Origin: Hyphomicrobiales bacterium | GTDB lineage: Bacteria > Pseudomonadota > Alphaproteobacteria > Rhizobiales > Beijerinckiaceae | NCBI GenBank assembly: GCA_027483945.1 | Contig: JAIXTM010000005.1 | Location: forward strand, 124,001 to 188,000 | Direction: 5' to 3' | DNA: 64,000 bases | Shown: positions 7,405 through 16,751 of the stretch, piece by piece | How positions within the stretch are numbered: the stretch's first letter is position 1 | How the letters are laid out: the number at the start of each line of letters is the position of its first letter | Translations under genes and position numbers: made by a program | The notes under the pieces: model-generated | Database searches by the model: none | The model's input: the letters and a program-made list of their open reading frames with translations, nothing else | Told to the model about the DNA's origin: nothing

Positions 7405-10400
7405 TCAGCTGCACCCCGTCGTGCTGCCGCAGGTGTCGCATTTCAGGCAGGTGCCGTTGCGGACGAGGGTGAAGTTGCCGCATTCGCCGCAGCTGTCGCC
7501 CACATAGCCCTTCATCAGCGCCTCGGCCCGCTTGTCTGACGTGGAGCGGATCGCGGTCGGCGAGGGCGCGGCCGGGGCTGCAAAGCCGAGCTTGGCCATG
7601 TCGGCGTCGCCCACGACCTCTTCCCGCAGCGCCGTGGCGCCGGCCGTCGACAGCATCGTCACCGTTCCGGAGGACGCGATGCCCGCGCCGCCCGGGATGG
7701 ACACGAAGTTCGTCGAGCGGCCCCGGACGAAGCCCTTGGACACCGGCATCGACGCCTGGGCGGGCATGCCCGCGTCCGGTGCCTTGTCCTGCCCCACGCC
7801 GGAGCCGATCACGTCGTGGCCGATCTCCGAGGGATCGACATGGGCGAGGTCGTTCCGGCCGAGATAGGAGATGGCCAGCTCGCGGAACACGTAGTCCAGG
7901 ATCGACGTCGCGTTCTTGATCGACTCGTTGCCCTGGACGAAGCCGGACGGCTCGAAGCGCGTGAAGGTGAAGGCCTCCACATATTCCTCCAGCGGCACGC
8001 CGTATTGCAGGCCCAGCGACACGGCGATGGCGAAGTTGTTCATCATCGCGCGGAAGGCGGCGCCTTCCTTGTGCATGTCGATGAAGATCTCGCCGAGGCG
8101 CCCGTCCTTGTACTCGCCGGTATGCAGGTAGACCTTGTGGCCGCCGACGACCGCCTTCTGGATGTAGCCGGTGCGGCGCTCGGGCATCTTCTCGCGCTCG
8201 CGCTGGCGCTCGACCCGCTCGATGACGCGTTCGACGATCTTCTCGGCGACCTGGCTCGCACGGGCGGCGGCCGGCATGGAGGCGAGGGCCTCGATCACGT
8301 CCTCGGCGTCGTCCTCCTCGTCGGCGATCAGGGCCGCGTTCAGCGGCTGGCTGAGCTTGGAACCGTCGCGGTAGAGCGCGTTGGCCTTCAGAGCGAGCTT
8401 CCACGACAGCATGTAGGCGGACTTGCAGTCCTCCACCGTCGCGTCGTTGGGCATGTTGATCGTCTTGGAGATGGCGCCGGAGATGAAGGGCTGGGCGGCC
8501 GCCATCATCCGGATGTGGCTCTCTACCGAGAGGTAGCGCTTGCCGATGCGGCCGCACGGATTGGCGCAGTCGAACACGGCATAGTGCTCGGTCTTCAGGT
8601 GCGGGGCGCCTTCCAGCGTCATGGCACCGCAGACATGGATGTTCGCAGCCTCGATATCGGCCTTCGAGAAGCCGAGATGGCTCAGGAGGTCGAAGGAGGG
8701 ATCGTCGAGCCGGTCGGCCGGAACCTTCAGGGTCTCGACCAGGAAATCGGCGCCGAGCGTCCACTTGTTGAAGACGAACTTCACGTCGAAGGCGGAGGGC
8801 AGGGCCTTCTCCACCGCGGCGATCTTCTCGTCGGTGAAGCCGCGGGCGCGCAGCGTCGTGTGGTTGATCGCCGGGGCCTGGGCGATGGAGCCGTGGCCCA
8901 CCGCATAGGCCTCGATCTCACCGATCTGCGCCTCCGAATAGCCGAGCGCCCGCAGGGCGTCCGGCACGGCCCGGTTGATGATCTTGAAATAGCCGCCGCC
9001 GGCCAGCTTCTTGAACTTCACCAGGGCGAAGTCCGGCTCGATGCCCGTCGTGTCGCAATCCATGACGAGGCCGATCGTGCCGGTCGGCGCGATGACGGTC
9101 GTCTGGGCGTTGCGGAAGCCGTTGGCCTCGCCGCCCTTGAGCGCCGCGTTCCAGGCGGCGACCGCGTGGGTCACGAGGTCCGGCTGCGGGCAGGAGGCGT
9201 GGTCGAGCGGCACCGGAGCGACCGAGAGCTTCTCGTAGCCGCCGGCCTCGCCGCGGGCGGCCCGGGCGTGGTTGCGGATGACGCGGAGCATGGCGTCGGC
9301 GTTCTTCTTATAGCCCGGGAAGGGGCCGAGCTCGCCGGCCATTTCGGCCGAGGTGGCGTAGGACACGCCGGTCATGATCGCGGTGAGGGCGCCGCACAGG
9401 GCGCGGCCTTCCGTGGAATCGTAGGCCAGGCCCATCGTCATCAGCAGGCCGCCGATATTGGCGTAGCCGAGGCCGAGCGTGCGGTACTCGTAGGAGAGTT
9501 CCGCGATCTCCCGGGACGGGAACTGCGCCATCAGGACGGAGATCTCGAGGACGATCGTCCAGAGCCGGCAGGCATGCTCGTAGGATTCCACGTCGAAGCG
9601 CGCGGCCTCGCGGTCGTAGAACTGGAGCAGGTTCGCCGAGGCGAGGTTGCAGGCCGTGTCGTCGAGGAACATGTATTCCGAGCACGGGTTGGAGGCCCGG
9701 ATCCGGCCGCCCGCAGGGCAGGTGTGCCAGTCGTTCATCGTCGTGTTGTAGTGCAGGCCCGGATCGGCGGAGGCCCAGGCGGCGTAGCCGATCTTCTCCC
9801 ACAGGTCGCGGGCCTTGAGCGTCTTGGAGACCTTGCCGTCGGTGCGGCGGATCAGGTTCCAGTCGCCGTCCTGTTCGACCGCGCGCAGGAAGTCGTCGGT
9901 CAGCGAGACCGAGTTGTTCGAGTTCTGGCCGGAAACGGTCAGATAGGCGTCCGAATCCCAGTCCGTGTCGTAGGTATCGAAGGCGATGGACGTGTAGCCC
10001 TGGCGCGCGAACTGGATGACGCGCTTGATGTAATTGTCCGGAACCTGGGCGCGGCGGGCGAGCTTGATCTCCCGCTTGAGAGCCGGGTTGCGCTCCGGAT
10101 CGAAGCAGGCGTCGGACGAGGTCCCGTCCGCGCCCTCGCAGTTCACGCAGGCCTTCATCACGGCCTGCATCGCCTTCTTGACGATCTTGGAGCCGGCGAC
10201 GAGGGCCGCGACCTTCTGCTCCTCCTTCACCTTCCAGTCGATATAGGCCTCGATGTCCGGATGGTCGGCGTCGACCACGACCATCTTGGCCGCGCGCCGC
10301 GTCGTGCCGCCGGACTTGATGGCGCCCGCGGCGCGGTCGCCGATCTTGAGGAAGGACATGAGGCCCGAGGAGCGGCCGCCGCCGGCGAGCTTTTCGCCCT

Positions 10401-11121
10401 CGCCGCGCAGCATGGAGAAGTTCGAGCCGGTGCCAGAGCCGTACTTGAACAGGCGCGCCTCGCGGACCCACAGGTCCATGATGCCGCCTTCGTTCACCAG
10501 GTCGTCGGCGACGGACTGGATGAAGCAGGCATGGGGCTGCGGGTGCTCGTAGGACGACTTGGACTTCACCAGCTTGCCGGTCTTGAAGTCGACGTAGAAA
10601 TGGCCCTGGCTCGGCCCGTCGATCCCGTAGGCCCAGTGCAGGCCGGTATTGAACCACTGCGGGGAGTTCGGCGCCGCCATCTGCATGGCCAGCATGTAGC
10701 GGTGCTCGTCGAAGAAGGCCTGGGCATCCTCCTCGGAGGAGAAATAGCCGCCCTTCCAGCCCCAATAGGTCCAGCAGCCGGCCAGACGGTCGAAGACCTG
10801 CTTGGCGGATGTCTCCGAGCCGTAGCGCTGGTCCTCGGGGAGGGCTGCGAGAGCGGTATCGTCCGCGACGGAACGCCAGAGGAAGGAGGGGACGTCGTTC
10901 TCCTCGACGCGCTTCAGGCGCGCCGGGACGCCGGCCTTGCGGAAATATTTCTGCGCCAGGACGTCGGAGGCGACCTGGCTCCAATCGGCCGGCACTTCCA
11001 GCTGATCGAGCCGGAACACGACCGAGCCGTCCGGGTTGCGGATTTCGCTGGTGGCCAGCCGGAAGTCGATGCCCGCATAGGGCGAAAGCCCGGCCTTGGT
11101 GTAGCGCCGCTCGATCCGCAT
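7405..11121 (-). CDS. nrdJ: Adenosylcobalamin-dependent (class II) ribonucleoside-diphosphate reductase
   Basis: Converts ribonucleotides to deoxyribonucleotides using adenosylcobalamin as radical source; oxygen-independent. The 1238-aa length matches the large alphaproteobacterial NrdJ. The catalytic N-x-C-x-E triad is at 478-482 (NPCSEY), the GTGSNFS and [10 protein letters not shown] segments fit the ten-stranded barrel, and the C-terminus (from about 1211) is a Cys-rich tail, CGECG...CLKCDTCG, ending TTGCS, which serves zinc binding and re-reduction of the active site. It is a single gene, with no nrdAB nearby. The start ATG at 11121 has AGAGGAGAG upstream. The leader is about 270 bases long and a tandem NrdR operator overlaps the promoter, so it is expected to be repressed by NrdR-dATP. 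I found no cobalamin riboswitch. Confidence 0.97.
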   Translation of the reverse strand: MRIERRYTKAGLSPYAGIDFRLATSEIRNPDGSVVFRLDQLEVPADWSQVASDVLAQKYFRKAGVPARLKRVEENDVPSFLWRSVADDTALAALPEDQRYGSETSAKQVFDRLAGCWTYWGWKGGYFSSEEDAQAFFDEHRYMLAMQMAAPNSPQWFNTGLHWAYGIDGPSQGHFYVDFKTGKLVKSKSSYEHPQPHACFIQSVADDLVNEGGIMDLWVREARLFKYGSGTGSNFSMLRGEGEKLAGGGRSSGLMSFLKIGDRAAGAIKSGGTTRRAAKMVVVDADHPDIEAYIDWKVKEEQKVAALVAGSKIVKKAMQAVMKACVNCEGADGTSSDACFDPERNPALKREIKLARRAQVPDNYIKRVIQFARQGYTSIAFDTYDTDWDSDAYLTVSGQNSNNSVSLTDDFLRAVEQDGDWNLIRRTDGKVSKTLKARDLWEKIGYAAWASADPGLHYNTTMNDWHTCPAGGRIRASNPCSEYMFLDDTACNLASANLLQFYDREAARFDVESYEHACRLWTIVLEISVLMAQFPSREIAELSYEYRTLGLGYANIGGLLMTMGLAYDSTEGRALCGALTAIMTGVSYATSAEMAGELGPFPGYKKNADAMLRVIRNHARAARGEAGGYEKLSVAPVPLDHASCPQPDLVTHAVAAWNAALKGGEANGFRNAQTTVIAPTGTIGLVMDCDTTGIEPDFALVKFKKLAGGGYFKIINRAVPDALRALGYSEAQIGEIEAYAVGHGSIAQAPAINHTTLRARGFTDEKIAAVEKALPSAFDVKFVFNKWTLGADFLVETLKVPADRLDDPSFDLLSHLGFSKADIEAANIHVCGAMTLEGAPHLKTEHYAVFDCANPCGRIGKRYLSVESHIRMMAAAQPFISGAISKTINMPNDATVEDCKSAYMLSWKLALKANALYRDGSKLSQPLNAALIADEEDDAEDVIEALASMPAAARASQVAEKIVERVIERVERQREREKMPERRTGYIQKAVVGGHKVYLHTGEYKDGRLGEIFIDMHKEGAAFRAMMNNFAIAVSLGLQYGVPLEEYVEAFTFTRFEPSGFVQGNESIKNATSILDYVFRELAISYLGRNDLAHVDPSEIGHDVIGSGVGQDKAPDAGMPAQASMPVSKGFVRGRSTNFVSIPGGAGIASSGTVTMLSTAGATALREEVVGDADMAKLGFAAPAAPSPTAIRSTSDKRAEALMKGYVGDSCGECGNFTLVRNGTCLKCDTCGSTTGCS

Positions 11122-11365
11122 CGGTCTCTCCTCTTGCGCGGCGGGCGCTGTCAGCCCTCGAGGCCCTGCCGCTTCGGTTCTTGTGCTTCTTGTGGTTCAG
11201 CCCGGCCGTCCCGCCGGCGCGCGTTCCCGTCCGCCCGAAATCAGCCTTCCGGGGCGCGCGCTGCCAGCGATGTCGGTGGGATGCCTCGGTCCGGACGGTA
11301 CGCGCCGGCTCGTGGTCTCACTGGAATCGAAGCTAGATCGAGTCCCGTCCGTCGGTCAATGCATT

Positions 11366-11410
11366 GGCTAGCCATAGCATCACCCTTGACTGTGCCCACT
11401 AGATATAGTG
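11366..11410 (-). promoter_or_regulatory. Tandem NrdR boxes upstream of nrdJ
   Basis: Two related 10-base cores, CTAGCCATAG (11368-11377) and CTAGATATAG (11399-11408), start exactly 31 bases apart. The second lies in the palindrome CACTAGATATAGTG (11397-11410). Both fit the NrdR-box pattern (CwATATwG-like inner core, tandem copies about three helical turns apart) known upstream of ribonucleotide reductase genes. 8 of 10 core bases are shared between the copies. Confidence 0.8.
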
Positions 11411-11431
11411 CGCCACGACTCAGATTACCAA
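11402..11431 (-). promoter_or_regulatory. Candidate sigma-70 promoter of nrdJ
   Basis: On the minus strand TTGGTA (11431-11426), an 18-base spacer and TATATC (11407-11402). The -10 element falls inside the upstream NrdR box, which would explain repression. Both hexamers match consensus only 4 of 6. Confidence 0.45.
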
Positions 11432-11694
11432 TCTCCTAACAAATCCAAGCTTCGTGGCGGCGGGCTCAGGGAATCATGCCGGGCGGGTCCCGGCGGAAAA
11501 ATTGTGACGCGAAAAAGACGGGGCTGTGGATGATGGGGACGGCCCTTTGATTCGGCCCATCGGCCGTCGATTCCGCTTGCCATGAAACGTCCCGCCACCC
11601 TGCGCCGTTCCATCGCTGGACAGCGCGCGGGGGAGGCGGCATAAGCGCCCTCGGCCGGCTCTCCTGCCGTCCGGCCTTTCCGACGGACGCGACG

Positions 11695-12099
11695 ATGAAA
11701 ACCTTCCTGCTGCAGTTCTTCACCTGGTGGAACGGTCAGACGATCGGCACGCGCTTCTCCACCTGGCGCGCGGGCGAGAAGGTCGGCACGGACGAGGCGG
11801 GCAACGTCTATTACCGCTCCAAGGGCGGCCGGAAGGACAAGGCTCTGGGCCGCGAGCGGCGCTGGGTCATCTTCAACGGCGAGGCCGAGGCCTCCGCGGT
11901 CCCGCCGGGCTGGTTCGGCTGGCTGCACCACACGACCGACATCCTGCCGACTGACGAGGCCTACACGCCGCGCGAATGGCAGAAGCCTCACAAGCCGAAC
12001 ATGACCGGGACGCCGGACGCCTATCGTCCCAAGGGATCGATCCTGGCGGCCGGCGAGCGGCCTCCGGCCACCGGCGACTACCAGCCCTGGCGGCCCTGA
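11695..12099 (+). CDS. NDUFA12-family protein of NADH:ubiquinone oxidoreductase
   Basis: A 134-aa homologue of mitochondrial complex I accessory subunit NDUFA12 (B17.2), found in alphaproteobacteria as an accessory or assembly protein of NADH dehydrogenase. Typical features: FFTWWNGQTIGTRFSTWR near the N-terminus, GNVYYRSKGGRK, RRWVIFNGEAEASAVPPGW, WFGWLHHTTDILPT, and the WQKPHKPNMTGTPDAYRP tail with its conserved KPHxPNxTGT block. It starts with ATG at 11695. In many Hyphomicrobiales the gene sits beside a DUF2155 gene and aat; here a kinase and a DUF72 gene lie between. No signal peptide; acts at the membrane arm's matrix/cytoplasmic face by homology. Confidence 0.92.
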   Translation: MKTFLLQFFTWWNGQTIGTRFSTWRAGEKVGTDEAGNVYYRSKGGRKDKALGRERRWVIFNGEAEASAVPPGWFGWLHHTTDILPTDEAYTPREWQKPHKPNMTGTPDAYRPKGSILAAGERPPATGDYQPWRP

Positions 12100-12103
12100 C
12101 GCA

Positions 12104-12916
12104 TCATCGCGCCAGGCGCTGCAGCAGAGCTATGGCTGCCTGCGGCGCGCGCACCTTGGCGCCGTTGATCATGAACACGAAGACATCGCGCGAGCGCGCT
12201 GACGGCGCTCTGCTTTCCGGCGCCGCATGGGCGAGGTCCTTCGGATCGCCGCCTGCGGCCCATGTCCGGGCGTGCGCGGCCCAGGCATCGAGCGCCGCCG
12301 GGGCGTAGCCGGCGGGCTCGTCCTCGGCCGCGTCCTGCAGGCGGGCATAGACGAAGTCTGCCGTCAGGTCGGCAATCGCCGGATATTCCTGCGAATCGGC
12401 ATAGACGACGGCGATGCCGCGCTCCCGCACCAGCGCCACGAAGGCCGGATCGCGGAAGCTCTCATGCCGGACCTCCAGGGCATGGCGCAGCGCAAGGCCT
12501 CCCGCCTTCGCCGGCAGGAGATCGAGGAAGGCGGCGAGGTCGTCAGGCTCGAACCGCTTGGTCGGCGCCAGCTGCCAGAGGATCGGGCCCAGCGCATCGC
12601 CGAGTTCCGCGATGCCGCTGTCGACGAACTTTCCGATCGAGGAACCGGCTTCGGCCAGTATCTTCCGGTTCACCGCGAAACGCGGCGCCTTCAGCGAGAA
12701 GACGAAGCCGTCCGGCACTTCCTGTCGCCACTTGGCGAAGGTCGCGGGCGACTGTGTCCGGTAGAACGTTCCGTTGACCTCGATGGCCGTGACCTGGCGG
12801 CTGGCATGAGCCAGTTCCCGCGCATGGGGCAGGCCTTCGGGGAAGAACGTTCCGCGCCAGGGCTCATAGGTCCAGCCGCCTATGCCGACGCGGATCGCGC
12901 CTTCAGCCTTCGCCAT
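12104..12916 (-). CDS. DUF72 domain-containing protein
   Basis: A 270-aa member of the DUF72 (YecE-like) family, a TIM-barrel fold of uncertain biochemical function. It begins VGIGGWTYEPWRGTFFPEGL, the standard DUF72 opening, followed by VTAIEVNGTFYRTQSPATFAKW, DGFVFSLKAPRFAVNRKIL, a WQLAP strand and VFVFMINGAKVRAPQAA near the C-terminus (the family's 'NN..K..AP..A' block). I chose the ATG at 12916; it lies inside the end of the kinase gene (14-base overlap), which suggests translational coupling. It converges on the NDUFA12 gene with a 4-base gap. Some relatives have been proposed to act in nucleic-acid or sugar metabolism; unproven. Confidence 0.85.
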   Translation of the reverse strand: MAKAEGAIRVGIGGWTYEPWRGTFFPEGLPHARELAHASRQVTAIEVNGTFYRTQSPATFAKWRQEVPDGFVFSLKAPRFAVNRKILAEAGSSIGKFVDSGIAELGDALGPILWQLAPTKRFEPDDLAAFLDLLPAKAGGLALRHALEVRHESFRDPAFVALVRERGIAVVYADSQEYPAIADLTADFVYARLQDAAEDEPAGYAPAALDAWAAHARTWAAGGDPKDLAHAAPESRAPSARSRDVFVFMINGAKVRAPQAAIALLQRLAR

Positions 12917-15266
12917 CGCGTCCTCCATCCAGGACATGCCGCACCTTGGCGGCGAGCTGCTGGATCGTGAAGGGCTTGCCGAGCAGCTCCACGCCGTGAT
13001 CCAGCACGCCGTTATGGACCACGGCATTGCGGGTGTAGCCCGTGGTGAACAGCACCTTCAGGTCCGGCCGAAGCTTCAGTGCCGCATCCGCCAGCTTGCG
13101 CCCGTTGACCTCCGGCATGACGATGTCGGTGAAGAGGAGCGCGATCTCGGGCCGGGTCTCGATCAGGGTCAGGGCGGCGGCGGCGCCGTCCGCCGCCAGG
13201 ACGGTATAGCCCAGGTCCACCAGCGCCTCGACCGTGGTCATCCGGACGCGGTCGTCGTCCTCCACCACGAGCACGGTCTCGGTTCCCGTGGAGGTGCCGC
13301 TCGGCAGGATCGGCAGCGCGGCCGGCTCGCCGTCCATCTGATGGCGCGGGAGGTAGAGCTTCATCGTGGTGCCGTGGCCCGGCTCGGAATAGATCTTGAT
13401 GTGCCCGCCGGACTGCTTGACGAAGCCATAGACCTGGCTGAGGCCCAGCCCGGTGCCGCGCCCGACCGGCTTGGTGGTGAAGAAGGGCTCGAACGCCTTG
13501 GCCAGCACGTCCGCGTCCATGCCGGTGCCGGTATCGGTCACGGCGATCAGCACATACTGGCCGGGCACCACGTCGGCATGGGTCGCGACATAGCCGTCGT
13601 CGAGATACGCGTTGGCCGTCTCGATCGTCAGCCGCCCGCCCTCCGGCATGGCGTCCCGCGCATTCACCGCCAGGTTGAGTATCGCGCTCTCGAGCTGCCC
13701 GGGGTCGACATGCGCCTTCCACAGTCCGCCTGCAAGCACGGTCTCGAGCCGCACGGTCTCGCCGAGCGTGCGCGAGAGCATTTCCGACATCGTCCCGACG
13801 AGCCTGTTGACGTCGATCACCGCGGGACTCAGGGCCTGCTGGCGCGAGAAGGCCAGCAGGCGCTGCGTCAGCGAGGCGGCGCGCTGGGCGCCTTCCAGGG
13901 CGGCGTCCGCCAGGCGCCCGACATCGGTCTCGCCGCGGGCCAGGCGCCGCTGGAGCAGGTTCAGGCTGGAGATAATGACCGCCAGCATGTTGTTGAAGTC
14001 GTGGGCGATGCCCCCGGTGAGCTGGCCCACGGCCTCCATCTTCTGAAGCTGCCGCAATTGTGCTTCCGTGCGGGCACGCCCGGCCATCTCCTCGCGGAGG
14101 GCCGTGTTGGCCGTGGACAGTTCGGCGGTCCGTTCGGCGACCCGCGCCTCCAGCGTCTGGTTCAGAGCCTGGACGTCGGCCAGGGCGCGGTCGCGCTCGC
14201 GCCGACGCTCGGCGATGGCGAGAGCCGCCGCCCCGAGGCTCTGCTCCAGCCGGGCGATCTCGCTGACCCTGCTGCCGACCGGTGGCAGCCCTTCGCCATG
14301 GACCAGCCGCCCGCTTCCCGAGGCCAGCGCGGCGAGCGGCCGCGACACAAGCCGCGCCAGCCACAGCGCGAGAAGAACGGAGGCGACGACGCCGACGATG
14401 CCGATGAGGAGCAGATATTGCAGCGAGAACGCGATGGGGGCGCGGACGCTCGAGATCGGTCCGCCCACCGCCAGACGCCAATCGGAAACGCGGGAACGGG
14501 CATAGCCGGCGATGACCGGCGTGCCGTCGCGGGCTGTTCCGGTCCAGACGCCTTCCTGGCCGCCGGTATTGGCCTGCAGGTCCGCGGTCGCCGGCTGGCC
14601 GACGAACCGCTCGGTCTCGACATTGCGCGCGATGATGGTGCCGCGGCGATCGACGGCCGCGATGATCCAGTCCTGCGGCACGCCCTGTTCGCGCAGGATC
14701 TGGCTGAGCCGGTCGGAATTGAGGCTGGCCGAGAGCAGATAGGTCACCTGCCCGTTGAGCGTGACGGGCAGGGTGATGACGATGATAGGTTCGCCCGCCG
14801 TGGCGCCGATGACCAGGTCGGACACGGCGATGGTGCGCTGCTGGACGACCGCGCGGTCCGTCGCCGGGTCGCTGCCCATCGGCAGCGGCGTGCCCCAGGG
14901 CAGCCGGGCATTGACGAGTTGCTGACTGTCGGTTCCGCGCAGCGAGACATTGACGCCGAGGACGGCACTGGCCTCGACTGCCTGGCGATGGAAGGCCTGC
15001 AGGTCACCGCGGGCGAGATTCGCCGAGGTGGTCAGCACCTGCATCGCGCCCAATATGCTGCCAAGGCTCCTGTCGATGGCGAGCGCGGTGCGGCGCGCGC
15101 TTTCCAGCACCGTGATCCGCGTGCGCTCCGCTTCCAGGTTCCCGATCCGCCACAGCAGGATGCCCGCGAAGATCAGCGTCGGAACGAGCAATCCGATGCC
15201 GAGAAAGGCCAGCAGCAGGCGGATCGACCATTCGGAGCGGCGGGCGGCAGGGGACGGTCCGGTCAC
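12903..15266 (-). CDS. Hybrid sensor histidine kinase with C-terminal receiver
   Basis: Membrane sensor kinase of 787 aa. Two transmembrane helices (about 17-39 and 282-305) flank a roughly 240-residue periplasmic PDC/dCache-like sensor. A HAMP-like region and coiled coil (306-405) precede the dimerisation/phosphoacceptor box GQLTGGIAHDFNNMLAV with His422. The ATPase domain has NLAVNARDAMPEGG (N box), VTDTGTGM, FEPFFTTKPVGRGTGLGLS. A receiver domain follows (about 665-785) with acidic pocket VVEDDD and phospho-Asp714 (LLFTDIVMP). No separate response regulator gene is adjacent, so output is by phosphotransfer elsewhere or internal. Signal unknown. It is divergent from the DUF2155 gene and overlaps the DUF72 gene. 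Confidence 0.93.
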   Translation of the reverse strand: MTGPSPAARRSEWSIRLLLAFLGIGLLVPTLIFAGILLWRIGNLEAERTRITVLESARRTALAIDRSLGSILGAMQVLTTSANLARGDLQAFHRQAVEASAVLGVNVSLRGTDSQQLVNARLPWGTPLPMGSDPATDRAVVQQRTIAVSDLVIGATAGEPIIVITLPVTLNGQVTYLLSASLNSDRLSQILREQGVPQDWIIAAVDRRGTIIARNVETERFVGQPATADLQANTGGQEGVWTGTARDGTPVIAGYARSRVSDWRLAVGGPISSVRAPIAFSLQYLLLIGIVGVVASVLLALWLARLVSRPLAALASGSGRLVHGEGLPPVGSRVSEIARLEQSLGAAALAIAERRRERDRALADVQALNQTLEARVAERTAELSTANTALREEMAGRARTEAQLRQLQKMEAVGQLTGGIAHDFNNMLAVIISSLNLLQRRLARGETDVGRLADAALEGAQRAASLTQRLLAFSRQQALSPAVIDVNRLVGTMSEMLSRTLGETVRLETVLAGGLWKAHVDPGQLESAILNLAVNARDAMPEGGRLTIETANAYLDDGYVATHADVVPGQYVLIAVTDTGTGMDADVLAKAFEPFFTTKPVGRGTGLGLSQVYGFVKQSGGHIKIYSEPGHGTTMKLYLPRHQMDGEPAALPILPSGTSTGTETVLVVEDDDRVRMTTVEALVDLGYTVLAADGAAAALTLIETRPEIALLFTDIVMPEVNGRKLADAALKLRPDLKVLFTTGYTRNAVVHNGVLDHGVELLGKPFTIQQLAAKVRHVLDGGRDGEG

Positions 15267-15426
15267 GTAGCGGCTCCTCGGGGCGCCTCAAAATGCCGAT
15301 CCTGTAAAGGTTTGCAACGGGTCGTTGCGACGGATGTCCCTGCGGCGAAAGTGACGTAACGGAAGGGTGGCCGGCGTCGTTGCCCTTTTTCCACCCACGT
15401 TGGCGTGCTAGGCGGGATCACGTTCC

Positions 15427-16098
15427 ATGCCGCGCCTGCGGCCACCGAGATCGACGATGCGTTATGTCTCTTCCGCGCCGGCATCGGCGCGGACCCTCCG
15501 TCGGGTTCTAGCCGTTTCGACGCTGGCCTGCCTGTGGCTCGTCCAGCCCGCCGCCGCCGACCGGATCCGCAATCCCGTCGCGGTCTTCTCGGGCCTGGAC
15601 AAGATCACGGGACGGATCATCGCCTTCGAGGTGTCGGTCAACGAGACCGTTCAGTTCGGCGCGCTCCAGATCACGCCGCGCGTATGCTGGAGCCGCCCGG
15701 CGACGGAAGCGCCGCTCACCGATGCCTTCGTGGAAGTGGACGAGGTGACGGTCAGCAACGAATATCGCCGGATCTTCTCCGGCTGGATGTTCGCCGCGAG
15801 CCCCGGTCTCAACGCGGTGGAGCACGCGGTCTACGACGTATGGCTCACCGACTGCAAAGGCGGCACGGAGGTCATCGCCGAGCCGCGGGAGCCGGAGCCG
15901 GAACCTCCGCCGGCCGACAACCGCCGCCCGCCCGCCCGGTCCGACACGCCACCCGCGCCGGGAGGCCGTATCGATGTCGCCCCCCAGCAGGGCGTCCCGG
16001 TCCAGCCGCAGCAGCCGAGCCGCCAGTTCTTCCCCACGAACCGGCCCCAGCAGCGTGTGCCGGCCGGGCAGGATCCGGCGGGAAGCAGCAACCGGTGA
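15427..16098 (+). CDS. DUF2155 domain-containing exported protein
   Basis: A 223-aa exported protein. The N-terminus has basic residues then a hydrophobic signal (RRVLAVSTLACLWLVQPAAA, cleavage after AAA near 44); an ATG at 15457 is an alternative start. The DUF2155 core follows: AVFSGLDKITGRIIAFEVSV, LQITPRVCWSRP with its conserved Cys, FVEVDEV, RIFSGWMFAASPGLNAVEH and YDVWLTDCKGG. The C-terminal third is Pro/Gln/Arg-rich and disordered. Function unknown; widespread in Hyphomicrobiales and typically next to aat and NDUFA12, as here. It ends 4 bases before convergent aat. Confidence 0.9.
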   Translation: MPRLRPPRSTMRYVSSAPASARTLRRVLAVSTLACLWLVQPAAADRIRNPVAVFSGLDKITGRIIAFEVSVNETVQFGALQITPRVCWSRPATEAPLTDAFVEVDEVTVSNEYRRIFSGWMFAASPGLNAVEHAVYDVWLTDCKGGTEVIAEPREPEPEPPPADNRRPPARSDTPPAPGGRIDVAPQQGVPVQPQQPSRQFFPTNRPQQRVPAGQDPAGSSNR

Positions 16099-16102
16099 CG
16101 CG

Positions 16103-16747
16103 TCAGGCGCTCGCCCAGGCGAGCGCCGTCGCGCCGTCCAGGGGCGGAAGGCGCCATATGGCCGGATCAGGCGGCGTTTCCAGCGCGACGTGGAGCTGGC
16201 GCAGATAGCTGGCGCGCTTGATCTCGACGGCGCCGAACTGCGCCAGATGCGGCGTCACGAACTGGGTATCGAGCAGGCAATAGCCGCCGCGCTTCAGCCG
16301 CGCCGCGAGGTGGCACAGGGCCACTTTCGACGCGTCGCGCGCGGTATGGAACATGCTCTCGCCGAAGAACGCGCCGCCGAGACTGACGCCGTAGAGCCCA
16401 CCCACCAGGGTCTCGCCGTCATACACCTCGACCGTATGGCAATGGCCGGCCCGGAAGAGGGCGCCGTAAAGCTCGCGGATGCGGCCGTTGATCCAGGTCG
16501 ACTGGCGTCCGTCCGCGGCCGCCGCGCAGCCCGAGATCACGGCGTCGAAGTCGCGGTCGGTGGCGACGACCCAATGGGAATTGCGGAGCGTGCGCGCCAG
16601 GCGCCGGTGCACCGTGAACCCGCTCAGCGGGATGATGCCGCGCAGCTTGGGCTCCAGCCAGAACAGACCCGGATCGTCCGCGCTCTCCGCCATGGGAAAA
16701 AGCCCGGCCGCGTAGGCCTCGAGTACGATTTCGGGGGTAAGCTGCAA
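16103..16747 (-). CDS. aat: Leucyl/phenylalanyl-tRNA-protein transferase
   Basis: Transfers Leu or Phe from tRNA to proteins with N-terminal Lys or Arg, marking them for ClpS/ClpAP degradation (N-degron pathway). Diagnostic motifs: [69 protein letters not shown] and [21 protein letters not shown]. Start choice is uneasy: a TTG at 16747 gives [15 protein letters not shown], which fits the family, while the only ATG (16795) lies inside the neighbouring membrane gene and would add 16 poorly typed residues. No good ribosome site precedes the TTG, so translation may depend on coupling to the upstream stop at 16752. Confidence 0.93.
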   Translation of the reverse strand: MQLTPEIVLEAYAAGLFPMAESADDPGLFWLEPKLRGIIPLSGFTVHRRLARTLRNSHWVVATDRDFDAVISGCAAAADGRQSTWINGRIRELYGALFRAGHCHTVEVYDGETLVGGLYGVSLGGAFFGESMFHTARDASKVALCHLAARLKRGGYCLLDTQFVTPHLAQFGAVEIKRASYLRQLHVALETPPDPAIWRLPPLDGATALAWASA

Positions 16748-16751
16748 CGGT

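Larger units (their letters stand above)
11122..11694. other. 573-base intergenic region: nrdJ leader/operator and NDUFA12 upstream region
   Basis: Divergent spacer. 11122-11365 would be the untranslated leader of nrdJ, GC-rich with no structure I can name. 11366-11431 holds the NrdR operator and nrdJ promoter. 11432-11694 leads to the NDUFA12 gene and contains a GCCGGGcgggtCCCGGC hairpin near 11475 and a 20-codon frame at 11582-11644 without a ribosome-binding site; no gene is supported here. Confidence 0.6.

Noticed and set aside
11122-11365. Cobalamin riboswitch in the nrdJ leader
   Set aside because: I looked for a B12-box-like motif and the usual stem pattern and found none; NrdR boxes explain regulation.
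7816-11439. 1207-codon open frame on the plus strand opposite nrdJ
   Set aside because: It is an antisense shadow created by high GC and codon bias; the minus-strand product is a complete NrdJ with all catalytic motifs.
11582-11644. Twenty-codon frame upstream of NDUFA12
   Set aside because: No ribosome-binding site, Arg-rich translation typical of chance frames.
12882-15359. 825-codon plus-strand frame opposite the sensor kinase
   Set aside because: Antisense shadow; kinase motifs on the minus strand are intact.
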